Shown here: piece after piece, positions 16,309-25,961 of the stretch | How the letters are laid out: every line of letters starts with the position of its first letter | Numbering within the stretch: position 1 is the stretch's first letter | From: Segatella copri | GTDB lineage: Bacteria; Bacteroidota; Bacteroidia; Bacteroidales; Bacteroidaceae | NCBI RefSeq assembly: GCF_015074785.1 | Contig: NZ_CP042464.1 | Coordinates: forward strand, 2,038,501 to 2,102,500 | Direction: 5' to 3' | DNA: 64,000 bases | The notes under the pieces: generated by a model | What the model was told of the DNA's origin: nothing | What the model saw: the letters and a program-made list of their open reading frames with translations, nothing else | The model's database searches: none | Position numbers and translations under genes: made by a program

Positions 16309-17604
16309 TTACCGCAGTTTTTTACGGTAAATGACGAACAGTACGATTCCCCTTAACAAGAGGTAGAGAATGAAGGCCAACCACAAGGCATGATTGCCCA
16401 GGAAAGAATGCAAGCCGAAGAACAGACCGAAGAACGAAGCCGAGGCTACGGCGGTAGAACAGAGCATAGACTTAGACTGGGTGATGCCTACAAAGATGCC
16501 ATCGAAGACGAATGCCGACATGCCAGACAGCGGAATCAGCACAGCCCACCAGAAATATTCGCCCGATGCATCTATCACCTGCTTATCGCTCGTGAGCAAA
16601 GAGAGGAAATTCTCGCCACCCACTATATATAATAAGGTGAAACCTACTGCCACGACAGCTCCAAAACCCATCGTTCTTCTAACCACCTCGCGGAATGCCC
16701 CCATGTTTCGGGCTCCATAATACTTGCCGCTCAACGCCTCTGCCGCATAAGCAAAACCATCCATAAAATAAGAGAAGATGGTAAAGAGCGTCATCAGCAG
16801 CGTATTCACAGCCAGCACGATGGTACTCTCCCTGGAACCTGCCGCCGTAAAGAAGAGGTTTACCGCCACCAGACAGAGGGTGCGGAGAAAGATATCCTTA
16901 TTGAGCGAGAAAAACTGCTTCAGCGGTTCGGCAGCAAAGAGATGCCGGCGATAGTCATACTTGCTTAACCGGCGATAACAGATACGATAGAACAGACATG
17001 CCATCAGGAATCCCCACCATTGGGCAATGACCGTTCCGAGCGCCACACCTTCTACCGTCATACCGCCGACAAATACCAGCAGCAGAGAAGCTATGATATT
17101 CACCACATTCTGTGTCAGCGATACCATCATCGGAATGCGCGTGTTCTGCATACCGATAAACCAGCCCGTAAATCCGTAGAGTCCGAGCACTGCCGGGGCT
17201 CCCCAGATACAGACATAACAGTATCTCCGTGCCAGTTCCACGACATCCGCTTCCGGCGACATCGCCCAGAGTCCGCAGCCTATCAGCCATTTCTGGAGAA
17301 CGAAGAACAGCACACCTATCCCCACACCGATACTCAGAGAGCGCACCAGGAGCCTCAGCACCTCAGCCAAATCTCTCCTTCCCAAAGCCTGCGAAGTCAT
17401 TCCGCTGGTTCCCATTCTCAGGAATCCGAAAAGCCAGTAGATGACATTGAATAGCATCGACCCCACGGCAATGGCTCCGATGTAAGCTGCATCGCCGATA
17501 TGCCCGACGATTGCGACATCCACCAAACCCAAAAGCGGTACCGTGATATTGGATATTATCGACGGCACCGCTAATTGCAATATTCGTTTATTCACCTTTT
17601 TCAA
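16309..17604 (-). CDS. MATE-family exporter (DinF-like)
   Basis: 431 residues, 12 predicted membrane segments in two related halves. The N-terminal signature LAVPSIISNITVPLLGLVDVAIVGHIG and the second-half FFTAAGSRES stretch fit the DinF branch of MATE multidrug/toxin exporters, driven by H+ or Na+ at the inner membrane. The start is unusual: the reading frame opens at TTG (17604) with GAGG 8 nt upstream; an alternative GTG at 17595 gives the family-typical NKRILQLAVPS start. It lies 91 bp downstream of the DUF3857 genes on the same strand with no clear promoter of its own. Confidence 0.85.
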   Translation of the reverse strand: MKKVNKRILQLAVPSIISNITVPLLGLVDVAIVGHIGDAAYIGAIAVGSMLFNVIYWLFGFLRMGTSGMTSQALGRRDLAEVLRLLVRSLSIGVGIGVLFFVLQKWLIGCGLWAMSPEADVVELARRYCYVCIWGAPAVLGLYGFTGWFIGMQNTRIPMMVSLTQNVVNIIASLLLVFVGGMTVEGVALGTVIAQWWGFLMACLFYRICYRRLSKYDYRRHLFAAEPLKQFFSLNKDIFLRTLCLVAVNLFFTAAGSRESTIVLAVNTLLMTLFTIFSYFMDGFAYAAEALSGKYYGARNMGAFREVVRRTMGFGAVVAVGFTLLYIVGGENFLSLLTSDKQVIDASGEYFWWAVLIPLSGMSAFVFDGIFVGITQSKSMLCSTAVASASFFGLFFGLHSFLGNHALWLAFILYLLLRGIVLFVIYRKKLR

Positions 17605-17695
17605 TTCTTAAACCTCATTTAGTTTTACCGGTATATGACCTTCAAGCTGTAAGCACCTCTTTTAGAATTAAAAAATATACTCAATAAACTTACAT

Positions 17696-19846
17696 TCATT
17701 TCGCTATTACCATCTGCTTATCAGCGAAAGCGCTACAAGCATCAACCAAAGCCAACAGTTTGCTCCAGTTTGAGACAGGTTCCACTCTATGAGCAAAACA
17801 TTTGCGCACATACACTTTTACACTTTCATTTCCAGCGGTAGCCTTAACTGTAAATTCTCCACACTCATTAGCCACCGAAGTCTCAATCTTCTTTAATGCT
17901 TCAGCAGAGACCTTATATCCTTGCGGCAACGGAATCTCTATATTCCATTCATCAACAAACGCTATCTTGCGCCAAACATCATCGATACGCTCTCGATCCT
18001 TGCCTTCTAGTTTCAACGAACTTCCTATTAACTTACCTACCGACAACAAATAGTTATTTCCAGCGCGTTTCACCATTCCATCCATCACATAATCTACATG
18101 ATAAACAAAGTTAGAACTATCTCGACGGATTCCCACGCAATCTACTCCATAGCCACCAACTTGCACAGGATCACCATCGTGATAACTACTGATTTCAGCC
18201 TTAAACGGATCTATGGCATTTTTCCGATATTCATTGAAAGCTCCTTTTAATTCAGCAGATTCCTTCTTAGTATAACAAGAGTACGGATCTTTGTCGTCGT
18301 ATTTCAAATATCGCCAATAAGCTTCAAGTTGGCTTGAACCAAAAAGCGTGTTATCAGGACTCACCAAAGACTGACCGTACATTTTCTGTTCACCCGAATA
18401 AGTTACCTTCCTACTGATATCAAGTTTAGTACCATCAAGTTTAACCACCATATCATTCACCGACTTATTGTCTTCAGCTTGACTCACAGGTATCGTTATT
18501 TGTTCCTCGGAATCTTGCATATACGCCTTTCTTCCTTGATATATATAAGGTATCTCGGAAGCAACCTTAGGATAAGTCCCAGGGAAGTAGTACACATCAG
18601 TTCCCTTAAGGCGGAAGAACCAAGATGTCGAATTATAATTAATCAGTTTATCAACAGGCAATGCACCAAACGGAGTGGTAATGCCCATTTCTATTTCCAC
18701 ACCCAATTTACGCAAATAATTAGCCACTGTATTAAAAACCCTCTGAGAAGCTCCCCCACTAACATACTCAAAAGAATAAATACGGTCAGCTTTCTCCTCG
18801 GCAGACATCCCCTCTTTTTTGGCAGACTTGAAGACGCTCTTATACGTACTAGGAAGACCAGCAGGAGAATATCCCCCCTTAGACACATAAGATTTCAGCA
18901 ATTTCCAATCGTCTTGCAGGATTGGTGTTACATCAGGATTGCCTCGAACACCTTTTTTGCGCATAGCCTTCTCTACTACTGCCACTTTAGCCTTGGTCGG
19001 GGTAATATACATCTCTATAAAAGGTGACTGCTCCAAAGAATTATACCAAATGGATGATTCTGCATCTACCGGCTTATCCATAACCATATCGAGCACTGCA
19101 TTTTTGTCCTTGTCTGTGGTCTGAGTAAAATCAGGGGCACCATTCATCGTCCGATAGACGGTGGCAAGACTTTGGTCTAGCACACAGTGAACCTTGGTAT
19201 AAAGGACAGGTTCGTCTTGACGAAGAACAAAATAGAAAGGATCCAGCTGTTGTTCCTGTGTATCTATTTGGTCTAGAGAAAAGACATCAATACAATCTCC
19301 CACTTCCAAACCAGGCACAGCTATCTTCTGACTCAAGTCCTTGTCATTTTTGCCTTCCTTGACATCTACATAGTCATCTAAACTTACTTCCTGTACGTTA
19401 CCATTCTTCTTTATAACACGAATGCCAAGCACCGTTTGCGTTTTATGATGATATCCCCAGGTCCACTTTCTACTTTTCGTCTTGAAAGTAAACTCAGAAT
19501 AATCCTTCAACGCCTTTTTGTCATTGATTTGAATTAACATACGTTCCATATCCGTACAGTCTATCTGACGAGTAAGGCGAAGATTGAGCACCAGATCAGC
19601 CGTTGCCTTACGATAATAATCCGTGCTCAACTCCCGATAATAAGATAGTATGACGGCCGAAGCATTCTTGTATCTGTCGGGAACCGTTCGTTTTTGAAAG
19701 TCAGCAGGCGTACTGCTCCAAACTTCTTGCCGCACCTTTTGCGCCAACTTCAAATAATCAGCTTTCTCGTCAGCATTCACTGACAACGTCAAGAGCTGTA
19801 CCAACAGAATACTGAAGACAACTCGGATTACTTTAATCTTTCCCAT
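17696..19846 (-). CDS. secreted DUF3857-like protein, no catalytic triad
   Basis: 716 residues. Signal peptide 1-25 (VNADEKAD cleavage region). The N-terminal half has the beta-sandwich pattern of DUF3857 (VLGIRVIKKNGNVQEV, then GLEVGDCIDVFSL), followed by a transglutaminase-like region (RVFNTVANYLRKLGVE) in which I cannot find the Cys-His-Asp triad. It is probably periplasmic or exported. It lies 35 bp after the 19882-21735 gene, which is the catalytically intact relative, so the two likely work together. Function unknown. Confidence 0.7.
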   Translation of the reverse strand: MGKIKVIRVVFSILLVQLLTLSVNADEKADYLKLAQKVRQEVWSSTPADFQKRTVPDRYKNASAVILSYYRELSTDYYRKATADLVLNLRLTRQIDCTDMERMLIQINDKKALKDYSEFTFKTKSRKWTWGYHHKTQTVLGIRVIKKNGNVQEVSLDDYVDVKEGKNDKDLSQKIAVPGLEVGDCIDVFSLDQIDTQEQQLDPFYFVLRQDEPVLYTKVHCVLDQSLATVYRTMNGAPDFTQTTDKDKNAVLDMVMDKPVDAESSIWYNSLEQSPFIEMYITPTKAKVAVVEKAMRKKGVRGNPDVTPILQDDWKLLKSYVSKGGYSPAGLPSTYKSVFKSAKKEGMSAEEKADRIYSFEYVSGGASQRVFNTVANYLRKLGVEIEMGITTPFGALPVDKLINYNSTSWFFRLKGTDVYYFPGTYPKVASEIPYIYQGRKAYMQDSEEQITIPVSQAEDNKSVNDMVVKLDGTKLDISRKVTYSGEQKMYGQSLVSPDNTLFGSSQLEAYWRYLKYDDKDPYSCYTKKESAELKGAFNEYRKNAIDPFKAEISSYHDGDPVQVGGYGVDCVGIRRDSSNFVYHVDYVMDGMVKRAGNNYLLSVGKLIGSSLKLEGKDRERIDDVWRKIAFVDEWNIEIPLPQGYKVSAEALKKIETSVANECGEFTVKATAGNESVKVYVRKCFAHRVEPVSNWSKLLALVDACSAFADKQMVIAK

Positions 19847-19881
19847 AATTCAACTTTTTGACTATGAATAATACATTTAAC

Positions 19882-21735
19882 TCATTTTTCCTTTAATACT
19901 ACTTGCTCATTACAAGCTGCTCCCCAATCACTTATAATCTTATTCCAAGCAGGGATTTCGCTTCGCGGAACACGTCTGTGGTGTATTACACACTCCTTAT
20001 GCATAACAATCTGATTGCCTGTTTGAGAATAAGTGCGACAAAAATCAACCCATGCTGTATGAATCTGATAAGGTGCGGGGAGACTACTGACCTCCATTTT
20101 CTCTGGAATCAAAATCTTTACATCACGTACTTCCTTAGACCGCAAGTCTATCATGTAATCGGAAACCCGTTTGGTTGTATCCACTGGAGTCAGAAAAAGG
20201 CTCTCATCGAGATTGGCATCTAAATAAACACTACCGTCAACCAGTTGCCCAGCTCCCTTTTTCATAAAAAAAGCAGTGATATTCAAAGACTCATCCCGAG
20301 GACGATTTCCCGTCATCACTATATCCCCAATCTTATCCAATCGTTCACCAGCCCCCATCGCTGCCACCAAGGCCTTCTCTTTTTCATCTTGTGCCGTAGC
20401 GTCATTCCCCACTAGTATCCAAGACTTCATATCGCCCTTCCATTTAGAGTACAATTTTCCCTTTATATCGTAGTTTCCATCATCCCCAGATTCTAAGGTT
20501 GTCTGATATGTTATAGAAGAAAAGCAAGAATCAGCAGCCAGCTCAGGTAACTTATTCATACGAAAGCTATCTGCGTCTTCTACCAAAGCCATCCTTCCTT
20601 GTATATTGTCTGGCACATAGCCTAGAGGAACATATGGATTCGTAGCATCCAGATAATATGGCTTTCCCTGATAGAAAACCGTACATATCGCATGATCAAT
20701 AGATGCAATAGAAGGATTTTCCTGCAAAGAATAAGGTACATCCCATGTCCCTATATCCGTTTGACGAGCATCAAAGCCTTGAGCCTTGAGCAAGGTTTTG
20801 AGCAAAAGAGCCATAGCCTTGCAATCACCATAACGCTTACGAATAGTTTCAGCAGGTGTTGCCGGTTGATGGGCAGAAATGCCTGCCTCAAAAGCCAAAT
20901 ATCTGATATTCTGCTGTACCCAGGCATAAGTATTGGCTATCTTGTCATAATCGTTTTTTGCCCCTTTCTGTATCTCTCTTAGTATTTCTTCTTGATTAGG
21001 AATAGAGCAATCCACATTAGCCAACTGATGAGACCAGACAAACATATCTTGCAGACTTTGGAATGCTCCCAACACCAAGAGATGAGGAGCACTATATCCC
21101 CAAGATGGAGAATTAGGTTCTATCAGCTGTGCAGGTAAGGAATGAATCACATAAGTAAAAACGGAATCTCCCTCTGCATTACATGTAGTACTTTTCTCTA
21201 TACCAGCAGGAAGATTATATTCTTTTATCCGAAACTGCTGGAAGGCTTTTGGCTTGATTACCTCTATCTTCTTATGCTCTACATAATTAGCTTCACACAA
21301 AGGAATAGTTGTGAAATAAATAGGATTGAGATAGGTTCGGGTAAAAGAAGCCTTCAGAGTCTTGCCAACCTTTGGAATCTGATAGCTAAAGTAGCAAATC
21401 TTGGTATCATCGTAAAAGACATTACGAGGAATGGCTGACTTGTATTGTGCATACCCCTTACACTGTGCCTTGTCCAAACGAATAAACTCTCCGTAATAAG
21501 CACATGGTTGAACTAGAGCGGAATATTGGGTTACACCATACTCATAATCCGTAGTGTTAACAACAATAGTCTTACCTGCGTCATCAGTTTTGAAGACGTA
21601 TCTATCATTGCATTGCAATATATGCACATTGTCATCAGCTTTTTGAGCCGAGATGGGTTGCAAAAAAGCGAAGAGCAATACCAGCATACTATCTAAATCA
21701 GCAAGTCTGTATTGGAGCATTTTTCTCATTTTCAT
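19882..21735 (-). CDS. secreted DUF3857 / transglutaminase-like protein
   Basis: 617 residues with an N-terminal signal sequence (hydrophobic 17-28, cleavage near SAQ). DUF3857 beta-sandwich, then a transglutaminase-core domain with its full triad: Cys305 (RYGDCKAMA), His348 (SIDHAI) and Asp363 (YLDATNPY). A C-terminal beta-rich domain follows. Transglutaminase-like folds of this sort can act as peptidases or amidases on cell-wall or surface substrates; the substrate is unknown. First gene of a two- or three-gene unit (this, 17696-19846, perhaps the MATE gene), with the promoter at 21767-21795. Confidence 0.8.
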   Translation of the reverse strand: MKMRKMLQYRLADLDSMLVLLFAFLQPISAQKADDNVHILQCNDRYVFKTDDAGKTIVVNTTDYEYGVTQYSALVQPCAYYGEFIRLDKAQCKGYAQYKSAIPRNVFYDDTKICYFSYQIPKVGKTLKASFTRTYLNPIYFTTIPLCEANYVEHKKIEVIKPKAFQQFRIKEYNLPAGIEKSTTCNAEGDSVFTYVIHSLPAQLIEPNSPSWGYSAPHLLVLGAFQSLQDMFVWSHQLANVDCSIPNQEEILREIQKGAKNDYDKIANTYAWVQQNIRYLAFEAGISAHQPATPAETIRKRYGDCKAMALLLKTLLKAQGFDARQTDIGTWDVPYSLQENPSIASIDHAICTVFYQGKPYYLDATNPYVPLGYVPDNIQGRMALVEDADSFRMNKLPELAADSCFSSITYQTTLESGDDGNYDIKGKLYSKWKGDMKSWILVGNDATAQDEKEKALVAAMGAGERLDKIGDIVMTGNRPRDESLNITAFFMKKGAGQLVDGSVYLDANLDESLFLTPVDTTKRVSDYMIDLRSKEVRDVKILIPEKMEVSSLPAPYQIHTAWVDFCRTYSQTGNQIVMHKECVIHHRRVPRSEIPAWNKIISDWGAACNEQVVLKEK

Positions 21736-21766
21736 TATACTCTGCTTCTTTTATTTATTCTGTTTG

Positions 21767-21795
21767 CAAAAATAAGAAAAAAAAACGAGAACAAA
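21767..21795 (-). promoter_or_regulatory. promoter of the DUF3857 unit
   Basis: Minus strand: TTTG (21792-21795), 17 bp, TATTTTTG (21767-21774). Confidence 0.55.
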
Positions 21796-21850
21796 GGATA
21801 AGAAAAGAAATTATTTTGTTTTTTGCGTTAAAAACATATCATAATAATAT

Positions 21851-21893
21851 AAAAAAGACAAAAGTTACCAGCTGACGATAACTTTTGCCTTTT
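21851..21893 (-). terminator. trpS: terminator of trpS
   Basis: Inverted repeat AAAGACAAAAGTTA with TAACTTTTGCCTTTT; on the minus strand it ends in TTTTTT, about 30 bp after the trpS stop. Confidence 0.65.
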
Positions 21894-21923
21894 CACTTTA
21901 TATTTCTATCTTTTACATCATTA

Positions 21924-23009
21924 TCAAACCTTAAATTTCGCAGCCTGCTCCTCAATATAGGCAGCATCGCTGAAATAGTCGATACGCATAGCCTTGCGAA
22001 CCTCATCCATGGTCTGGGCTGCAAACTCGCGGGCATCCTCGCTACCCTTCTTCAGGATGTTGAATACCTCAGGAATATCCTGCTCAAACTCATGACGGCG
22101 GGCACGGATTGGGTCAAGCATCTTGTTGATGACGCTGTTGAGGAATTTCTTGCAGGTACCATCACCGATACCACCCTTCACATACTGCTCCTTCAACTCA
22201 TCCAAAGTCTTGAACTCAGGCCAGAACTCAGCGAAGTCCTCAGGAGTAGAGAATGCCTCAAGATAAGTGAACACGGCATTGCCCTCCAGATGTCCCGGCT
22301 CTTCCATGCTCATGCGTGGCTCACCGTTAGACATCTTCTTCACCTTCTTCCAAACGGTCTTCTCATCGTCGCTCATGTAGATGCAGTTGCCGAGACTCTT
22401 ACTCATCTTCTCCTTACCATCAGTTCCTGGAAGACGACGGCAGCAGGCAATCTCTGGAAGCAGAATCTCCGGCTCTACCAATACAGGTGCATAAGTCTGG
22501 TTGAAGCGGCGAACCAACTCGCGGGTTACCTCCAGCATAGGCTCCTGGTCCTCACCGGCAGGCACGGTTGTAGCCTTGAAAGCGGTGATGTCGGCAGCCT
22601 GACTCACAGGATAGCAGAAGAAACCGAGCGGAATGTTTGCCTCGAAGTTACGCATCTTGATCTCAGTCTTCACGGTTGGGTTACGCTGAACACGAGATAC
22701 GCTGATGAGGTTCATCAGATAGGTAGTCAACTCTGCCAACTCTGGAATCATACTCTGGATATAGAGTGTACACTTCTGTGGGTCGAGGCCCGCAGAGAGA
22801 TAGTCAAGAGCCACCTCTGTAATGTTCTGTCGAATCTTCTCAGGATTGTCGGCATTATCAGTCAAAGCCTGAACATCTGCCATGAAAACGAACATTCTGT
22901 CGAAGTCGCCAGCGTTCTGAAGTTGTACTCGGCGCTGCAGAGAGCCGATGTAATGACCCAGGTGAAGTTTACCTGTAGGACGGTCGCCCGTCAATATAAT
23001 CTTTCCCAT
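21924..23009 (-). CDS. trpS: tryptophan--tRNA ligase
   Basis: 361 residues. Class I aminoacyl-tRNA synthetase that charges tRNA-Trp. HIGH-like motif GDRPTGKLHLGHYIGS right after the N-terminus and KMSKSLGN near residue 210. The open frame extends 57 codons further upstream, but that extension is a hydrophobic non-homologous stretch containing the promoter (23038-23045), so the ATG at 23009 is chosen. Confidence 0.93.
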   Translation of the reverse strand: MGKIILTGDRPTGKLHLGHYIGSLQRRVQLQNAGDFDRMFVFMADVQALTDNADNPEKIRQNITEVALDYLSAGLDPQKCTLYIQSMIPELAELTTYLMNLISVSRVQRNPTVKTEIKMRNFEANIPLGFFCYPVSQAADITAFKATTVPAGEDQEPMLEVTRELVRRFNQTYAPVLVEPEILLPEIACCRRLPGTDGKEKMSKSLGNCIYMSDDEKTVWKKVKKMSNGEPRMSMEEPGHLEGNAVFTYLEAFSTPEDFAEFWPEFKTLDELKEQYVKGGIGDGTCKKFLNSVINKMLDPIRARRHEFEQDIPEVFNILKKGSEDAREFAAQTMDEVRKAMRIDYFSDAAYIEEQAAKFKV

Positions 23010-23037
23010 TTTCTTGCAATTTATTATTATTTTTGTG

Positions 23038-23045
23038 CAAAGGTA
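23038..23045 (-). promoter_or_regulatory. trpS: -7 box of trpS
   Basis: TACCTTTG on the minus strand with TTTTGTTG upstream, 28 bp before the ATG at 23009. Confidence 0.6.
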
Positions 23046-23120
23046 CAACAAAATATTGAGAAACTGCAAGAAATGGTGAAAAAATAACAAAATGAGCGGG
23101 AGAAGGAAGGGATATCTGAA

Positions 23121-23152
23121 AGAAAAACGGGGCACCCCTGAGGATGCCCCGC
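23121..23152 (-). terminator. terminator of the OmpA-family gene
   Basis: CGGGGCA..TGCCCCG stem followed on the minus strand by TTTTTCTTT, 44 bp past the stop codon at 23196. Confidence 0.75.
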
Positions 23153-23195
23153 CACCAATTAAAATAATTGATTGTCGCATTATAAACTTACCGTA

Positions 23196-24341
23196 CTACT
23201 TAGCGATCATGATCGTTACACGGTTCTTTGCGTTTTCTGCAAAAGGCTGCACACGTGCACCCTTAGATTCTTCTGTAATGCGCTCAGAAGGTATATTATA
23301 TTTCTTTGTCAGCATCCAAACCACAGCTGCAGCTCGCTTGGCAGCGATGCGGTCGTTGATGACGTCATTGCCTGTACCCTTGTCAGCATAGCCGGTTACT
23401 ACAACCTTTGCCTCTGTGTTCTTGTTCAGGAAGTCAACCACCTCACGGATCTTAGCATCCTCAGCAGGAGCAATCTTGTAAGAATTGATGGTGAAGAAGA
23501 TGTCACGGCGAATCTCCTCTACCTTCTTCTCTACAGGAGCTGGCTTAGGCTCTGGCTTAGGAGCTACATATTCCTGCTTAGGAGCTGGTGCCGGAGCAGG
23601 TTCCTCTACCGGCTTAGCCTTCTTGGTATAGCTCTTGCCCAGGTTGATGCGTACACCTGCCAGTGCATTGAAGTACCAGTCAGGGTTATCTGCCTTCTTA
23701 GAGTTGTACTTGTCTGAAATCATGTTGGCATTGCCTTCGAGCATGATGCTCACAGCCTTGCTTACCTTGAATTCCAGGTCGATACCGGCTCTGCCGTATG
23801 GGCGAACCTTCTTTCCGTGCCAGAGATACTCCAGCAGATAGTTGCTCTGATTCTTGATGTTGGCAGCCAGATCGTTTACCTCCTGGTTAGCTCCTGCCCA
23901 GTTGATACCACCACCTACGAAGGCAGTAGCGTTGAACACGCGGTTCGGGTTCCAGCCACAGAAGAAGTTAGAGAGGTTGAACATAAAGTCCACACCCGGA
24001 GCTACATATTTCCATTTGTAGCTGGCGGTATACGGAGTACCGTCCTTGGTAGCCTTGTATCCGTTCCATCCGCCCTTGCTCCAGATACCGTTTATCTGAC
24101 CACGGAGTCCGAAGACAGGAGAGAACTGGTAGCCGATGGCACCCTGGAAGTTAGGAGAAAGCAAGTCGGAGAAGCTTGCCTCACCTACAGTATATTGCCC
24201 ACCTGCCTGAACATCCAGGAACCAGTGGCGCTTAAACTGATATTCGTTTCCATCCTTGTCTGTGTAGGATGCTTGCGCCATAGCGGCTGTAGAGCCGATG
24301 GCTAACATGGCTGTTGCCATGAGCAGTTTAATTGATTTCAT
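23196..24341 (-). CDS. OmpA-family porin with peptidoglycan-binding domain
   Basis: 381 residues: signal peptide 1-22 (AMAQ), a roughly 200-residue eight-strand beta-barrel, a proline/alanine-rich linker (VEEPAPAPAPKQEY, PKPEPKPAPVEKK), and a C-terminal OmpA domain (VVVTGYADKGTGNDVINDRIAAKRA) that grips peptidoglycan. An IS1380 copy abuts its ATG: the target duplication TTCAT contains the start codon itself. Before insertion the gene lay about 20 bp behind the 25962-28658 gene and was probably cotranscribed with it. The IS end now supplies the bases upstream of the ATG (GGAATTAAGG), which could serve as an RBS. Confidence 0.85.
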   Translation of the reverse strand: MKSIKLLMATAMLAIGSTAAMAQASYTDKDGNEYQFKRHWFLDVQAGGQYTVGEASFSDLLSPNFQGAIGYQFSPVFGLRGQINGIWSKGGWNGYKATKDGTPYTASYKWKYVAPGVDFMFNLSNFFCGWNPNRVFNATAFVGGGINWAGANQEVNDLAANIKNQSNYLLEYLWHGKKVRPYGRAGIDLEFKVSKAVSIMLEGNANMISDKYNSKKADNPDWYFNALAGVRINLGKSYTKKAKPVEEPAPAPAPKQEYVAPKPEPKPAPVEKKVEEIRRDIFFTINSYKIAPAEDAKIREVVDFLNKNTEAKVVVTGYADKGTGNDVINDRIAAKRAAAVVWMLTKKYNIPSERITEESKGARVQPFAENAKNRVTIMIAK

Positions 24342-24478
24342 CCTTAATTCCGCAACACTATAATTTAACTTTATTTATAAGTTCCTGAGCAACAAAAAGT
24401 TGCCCAGGATTTTGCCATGTCAGAATTTTCACTTATCTTAGTGTTGCAAAAAGAAAACAAGCAAAACTCTAATATGAC

Positions 24479-25768
24479 ATGGCAAAAATACAAATTAAAT
24501 CTGAGAAACTCACACCTTTTGGAGGAATTTTTTCAATCATGGAGAAATTTGACTCCATGCTTTCACCCGTTATCGACTCAACACTGGGTCAGAGATGCAG
24601 CAGTATCTTCGGATATCAGTTCAGCGAGATAGTCCGTTCGCTGATGAGCGTTTATTTCTGTGGCGGCTCATGCGTGGAAGATGTAACGTCACAACTGATG
24701 CGCCATCTCTCGTATCATCCTACCCTTCGTACATGCAGCTCTGATACCATCCTCAGAGCCATCAAGGAACTGACACAGGAAAACATCTCCTATACTTCCG
24801 ACCAAGGCAAGACCTATGATTTCAATACTGCAGACAAACTCAACACATTGCTTATAAACGCTTTGGTTTCTACAGGCGAGTTGAAGGAAATTGAGGAATA
24901 CGATGTTGACTTTGACCATCAGTTCCTTGAAACGGAGAAGTATGATGCAAAACCGACCTACAAAAAGTTCCTCGGCTACAGGCCTGGCGTATATGTTATC
25001 GGTGACAAGATAGTCTATATCGAGAACAGCGATGGTAACACGAATGTGCGTTTTCATCAGGCAGACACCCATAAGAGATTCTTCGCTCTTCTGGAATCCC
25101 AGAACATCCGTGTAAATCGCTTCAGGGCAGACTGCGGTTCCTGCTCGAAGGAAATCGTCAGTGAGATAGAGAAGCATTGCAAACATTTCTACATCCGTGC
25201 CAACCGATGCAGTTCGCTCTACAATGACATCTTTGCTCTGAGAGGATGGAAGACGGAGGAGATTAACGGCATCCAGTTCGAACTCAATTCCATTCTCGTT
25301 GAGAAATGGGAAGGCAAGTGCTATCGTCTTGTCATCCAGAGACAAAGACGCAACAGTGGCGACCTTGACCTGTGGGAAGGCGAATACACTTACCGTTGTA
25401 TTCTGACCAACGATTACAAGTCATCGACAAGGGACATTGTTGAATTCTACAATCTGCGTGGCGGCAAGGAACGTATCTTTGACGACATGAACAACGGATT
25501 CGGTTGGAGCAGGCTCCCCAAGTCATTCATGGCGGAGAATACTGTCTTTCTTCTGCTTACTGCATTGATACACAATTTCTACAAGACCATCATGAGCAGG
25601 CTTGACACCAAGGCTTTTGGGCTCAAGAAAACGAGTCGCATAAAGGCTTTTGTCTTCAGATTCATCTCCGTACCTGCCAAGTGGATCATGACTGCAAGGC
25701 AATACGTGCTGAATATCTACACAGAGAACCGAGCTTATGCAAAACCCTTCAAAACAGAATTCGGATAA
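24479..25768 (+). CDS. IS1380-family transposase, second copy
   Basis: 429 residues, intact. Same catalytic blocks as copy 1 (DVDFDHQFLETEKYDAKPT, RADCGSCSKEI, YNLRGGKERIFDDMNNGFGW). The first ~20 codons are nearly identical to copy 1 but the rest differs at roughly a quarter of residues, so this is a related IS, not a recent duplicate. Confidence 0.9.
   Translation: MAKIQIKSEKLTPFGGIFSIMEKFDSMLSPVIDSTLGQRCSSIFGYQFSEIVRSLMSVYFCGGSCVEDVTSQLMRHLSYHPTLRTCSSDTILRAIKELTQENISYTSDQGKTYDFNTADKLNTLLINALVSTGELKEIEEYDVDFDHQFLETEKYDAKPTYKKFLGYRPGVYVIGDKIVYIENSDGNTNVRFHQADTHKRFFALLESQNIRVNRFRADCGSCSKEIVSEIEKHCKHFYIRANRCSSLYNDIFALRGWKTEEINGIQFELNSILVEKWEGKCYRLVIQRQRRNSGDLDLWEGEYTYRCILTNDYKSSTRDIVEFYNLRGGKERIFDDMNNGFGWSRLPKSFMAENTVFLLLTALIHNFYKTIMSRLDTKAFGLKKTSRIKAFVFRFISVPAKWIMTARQYVLNIYTENRAYAKPFKTEFG
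24483..24490 (-). promoter_or_regulatory. outward-facing promoter box in IS copy 2
   Basis: TATTTTTG on the minus strand, at the same place as the box in copy 1, pointing at the OmpA-family gene 140 bp away. Confidence 0.4.
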
Positions 25769-25961
25769 GAATCCTTTCTTTCCGGTTTGAATCTGCGTAT
25801 TACCTCAAGTCGCATCGTGGGGTAAGGGGATGGTGGCTACATATTGATGTTGTGCTGTTGCTTTTTACTGAAAGCTGCTACTAACGACTCATAAATCTAC
25901 CCTTAATCGTGTATTGGATGATAGTTGCGGATTTTAGGTTCATAACTTTCTACATTAAATT

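Larger units (their letters stand above)
24342..25938 (+). mobile_element. IS1380-family insertion sequence, copy 2
   Basis: 1597 bp. Left end CCTTAATTCCGCAAC (24342-24356) identical to copy 1; right end at 25924-25938 (CCTAAAATCCGCAAC on the minus strand). Perfect 5-bp target duplication TTCAT (24337-24341 and 25939-25943). The left end also holds a CCTGAGCAAC..GTTGCCCAGG hairpin shared with copy 1. Confidence 0.9.

Noticed and set aside
23010..23180. N-terminal extension of trpS
   Set aside because: Covers the promoter and encodes no synthetase sequence; HIGH-motif homology begins right after the ATG at 23009.
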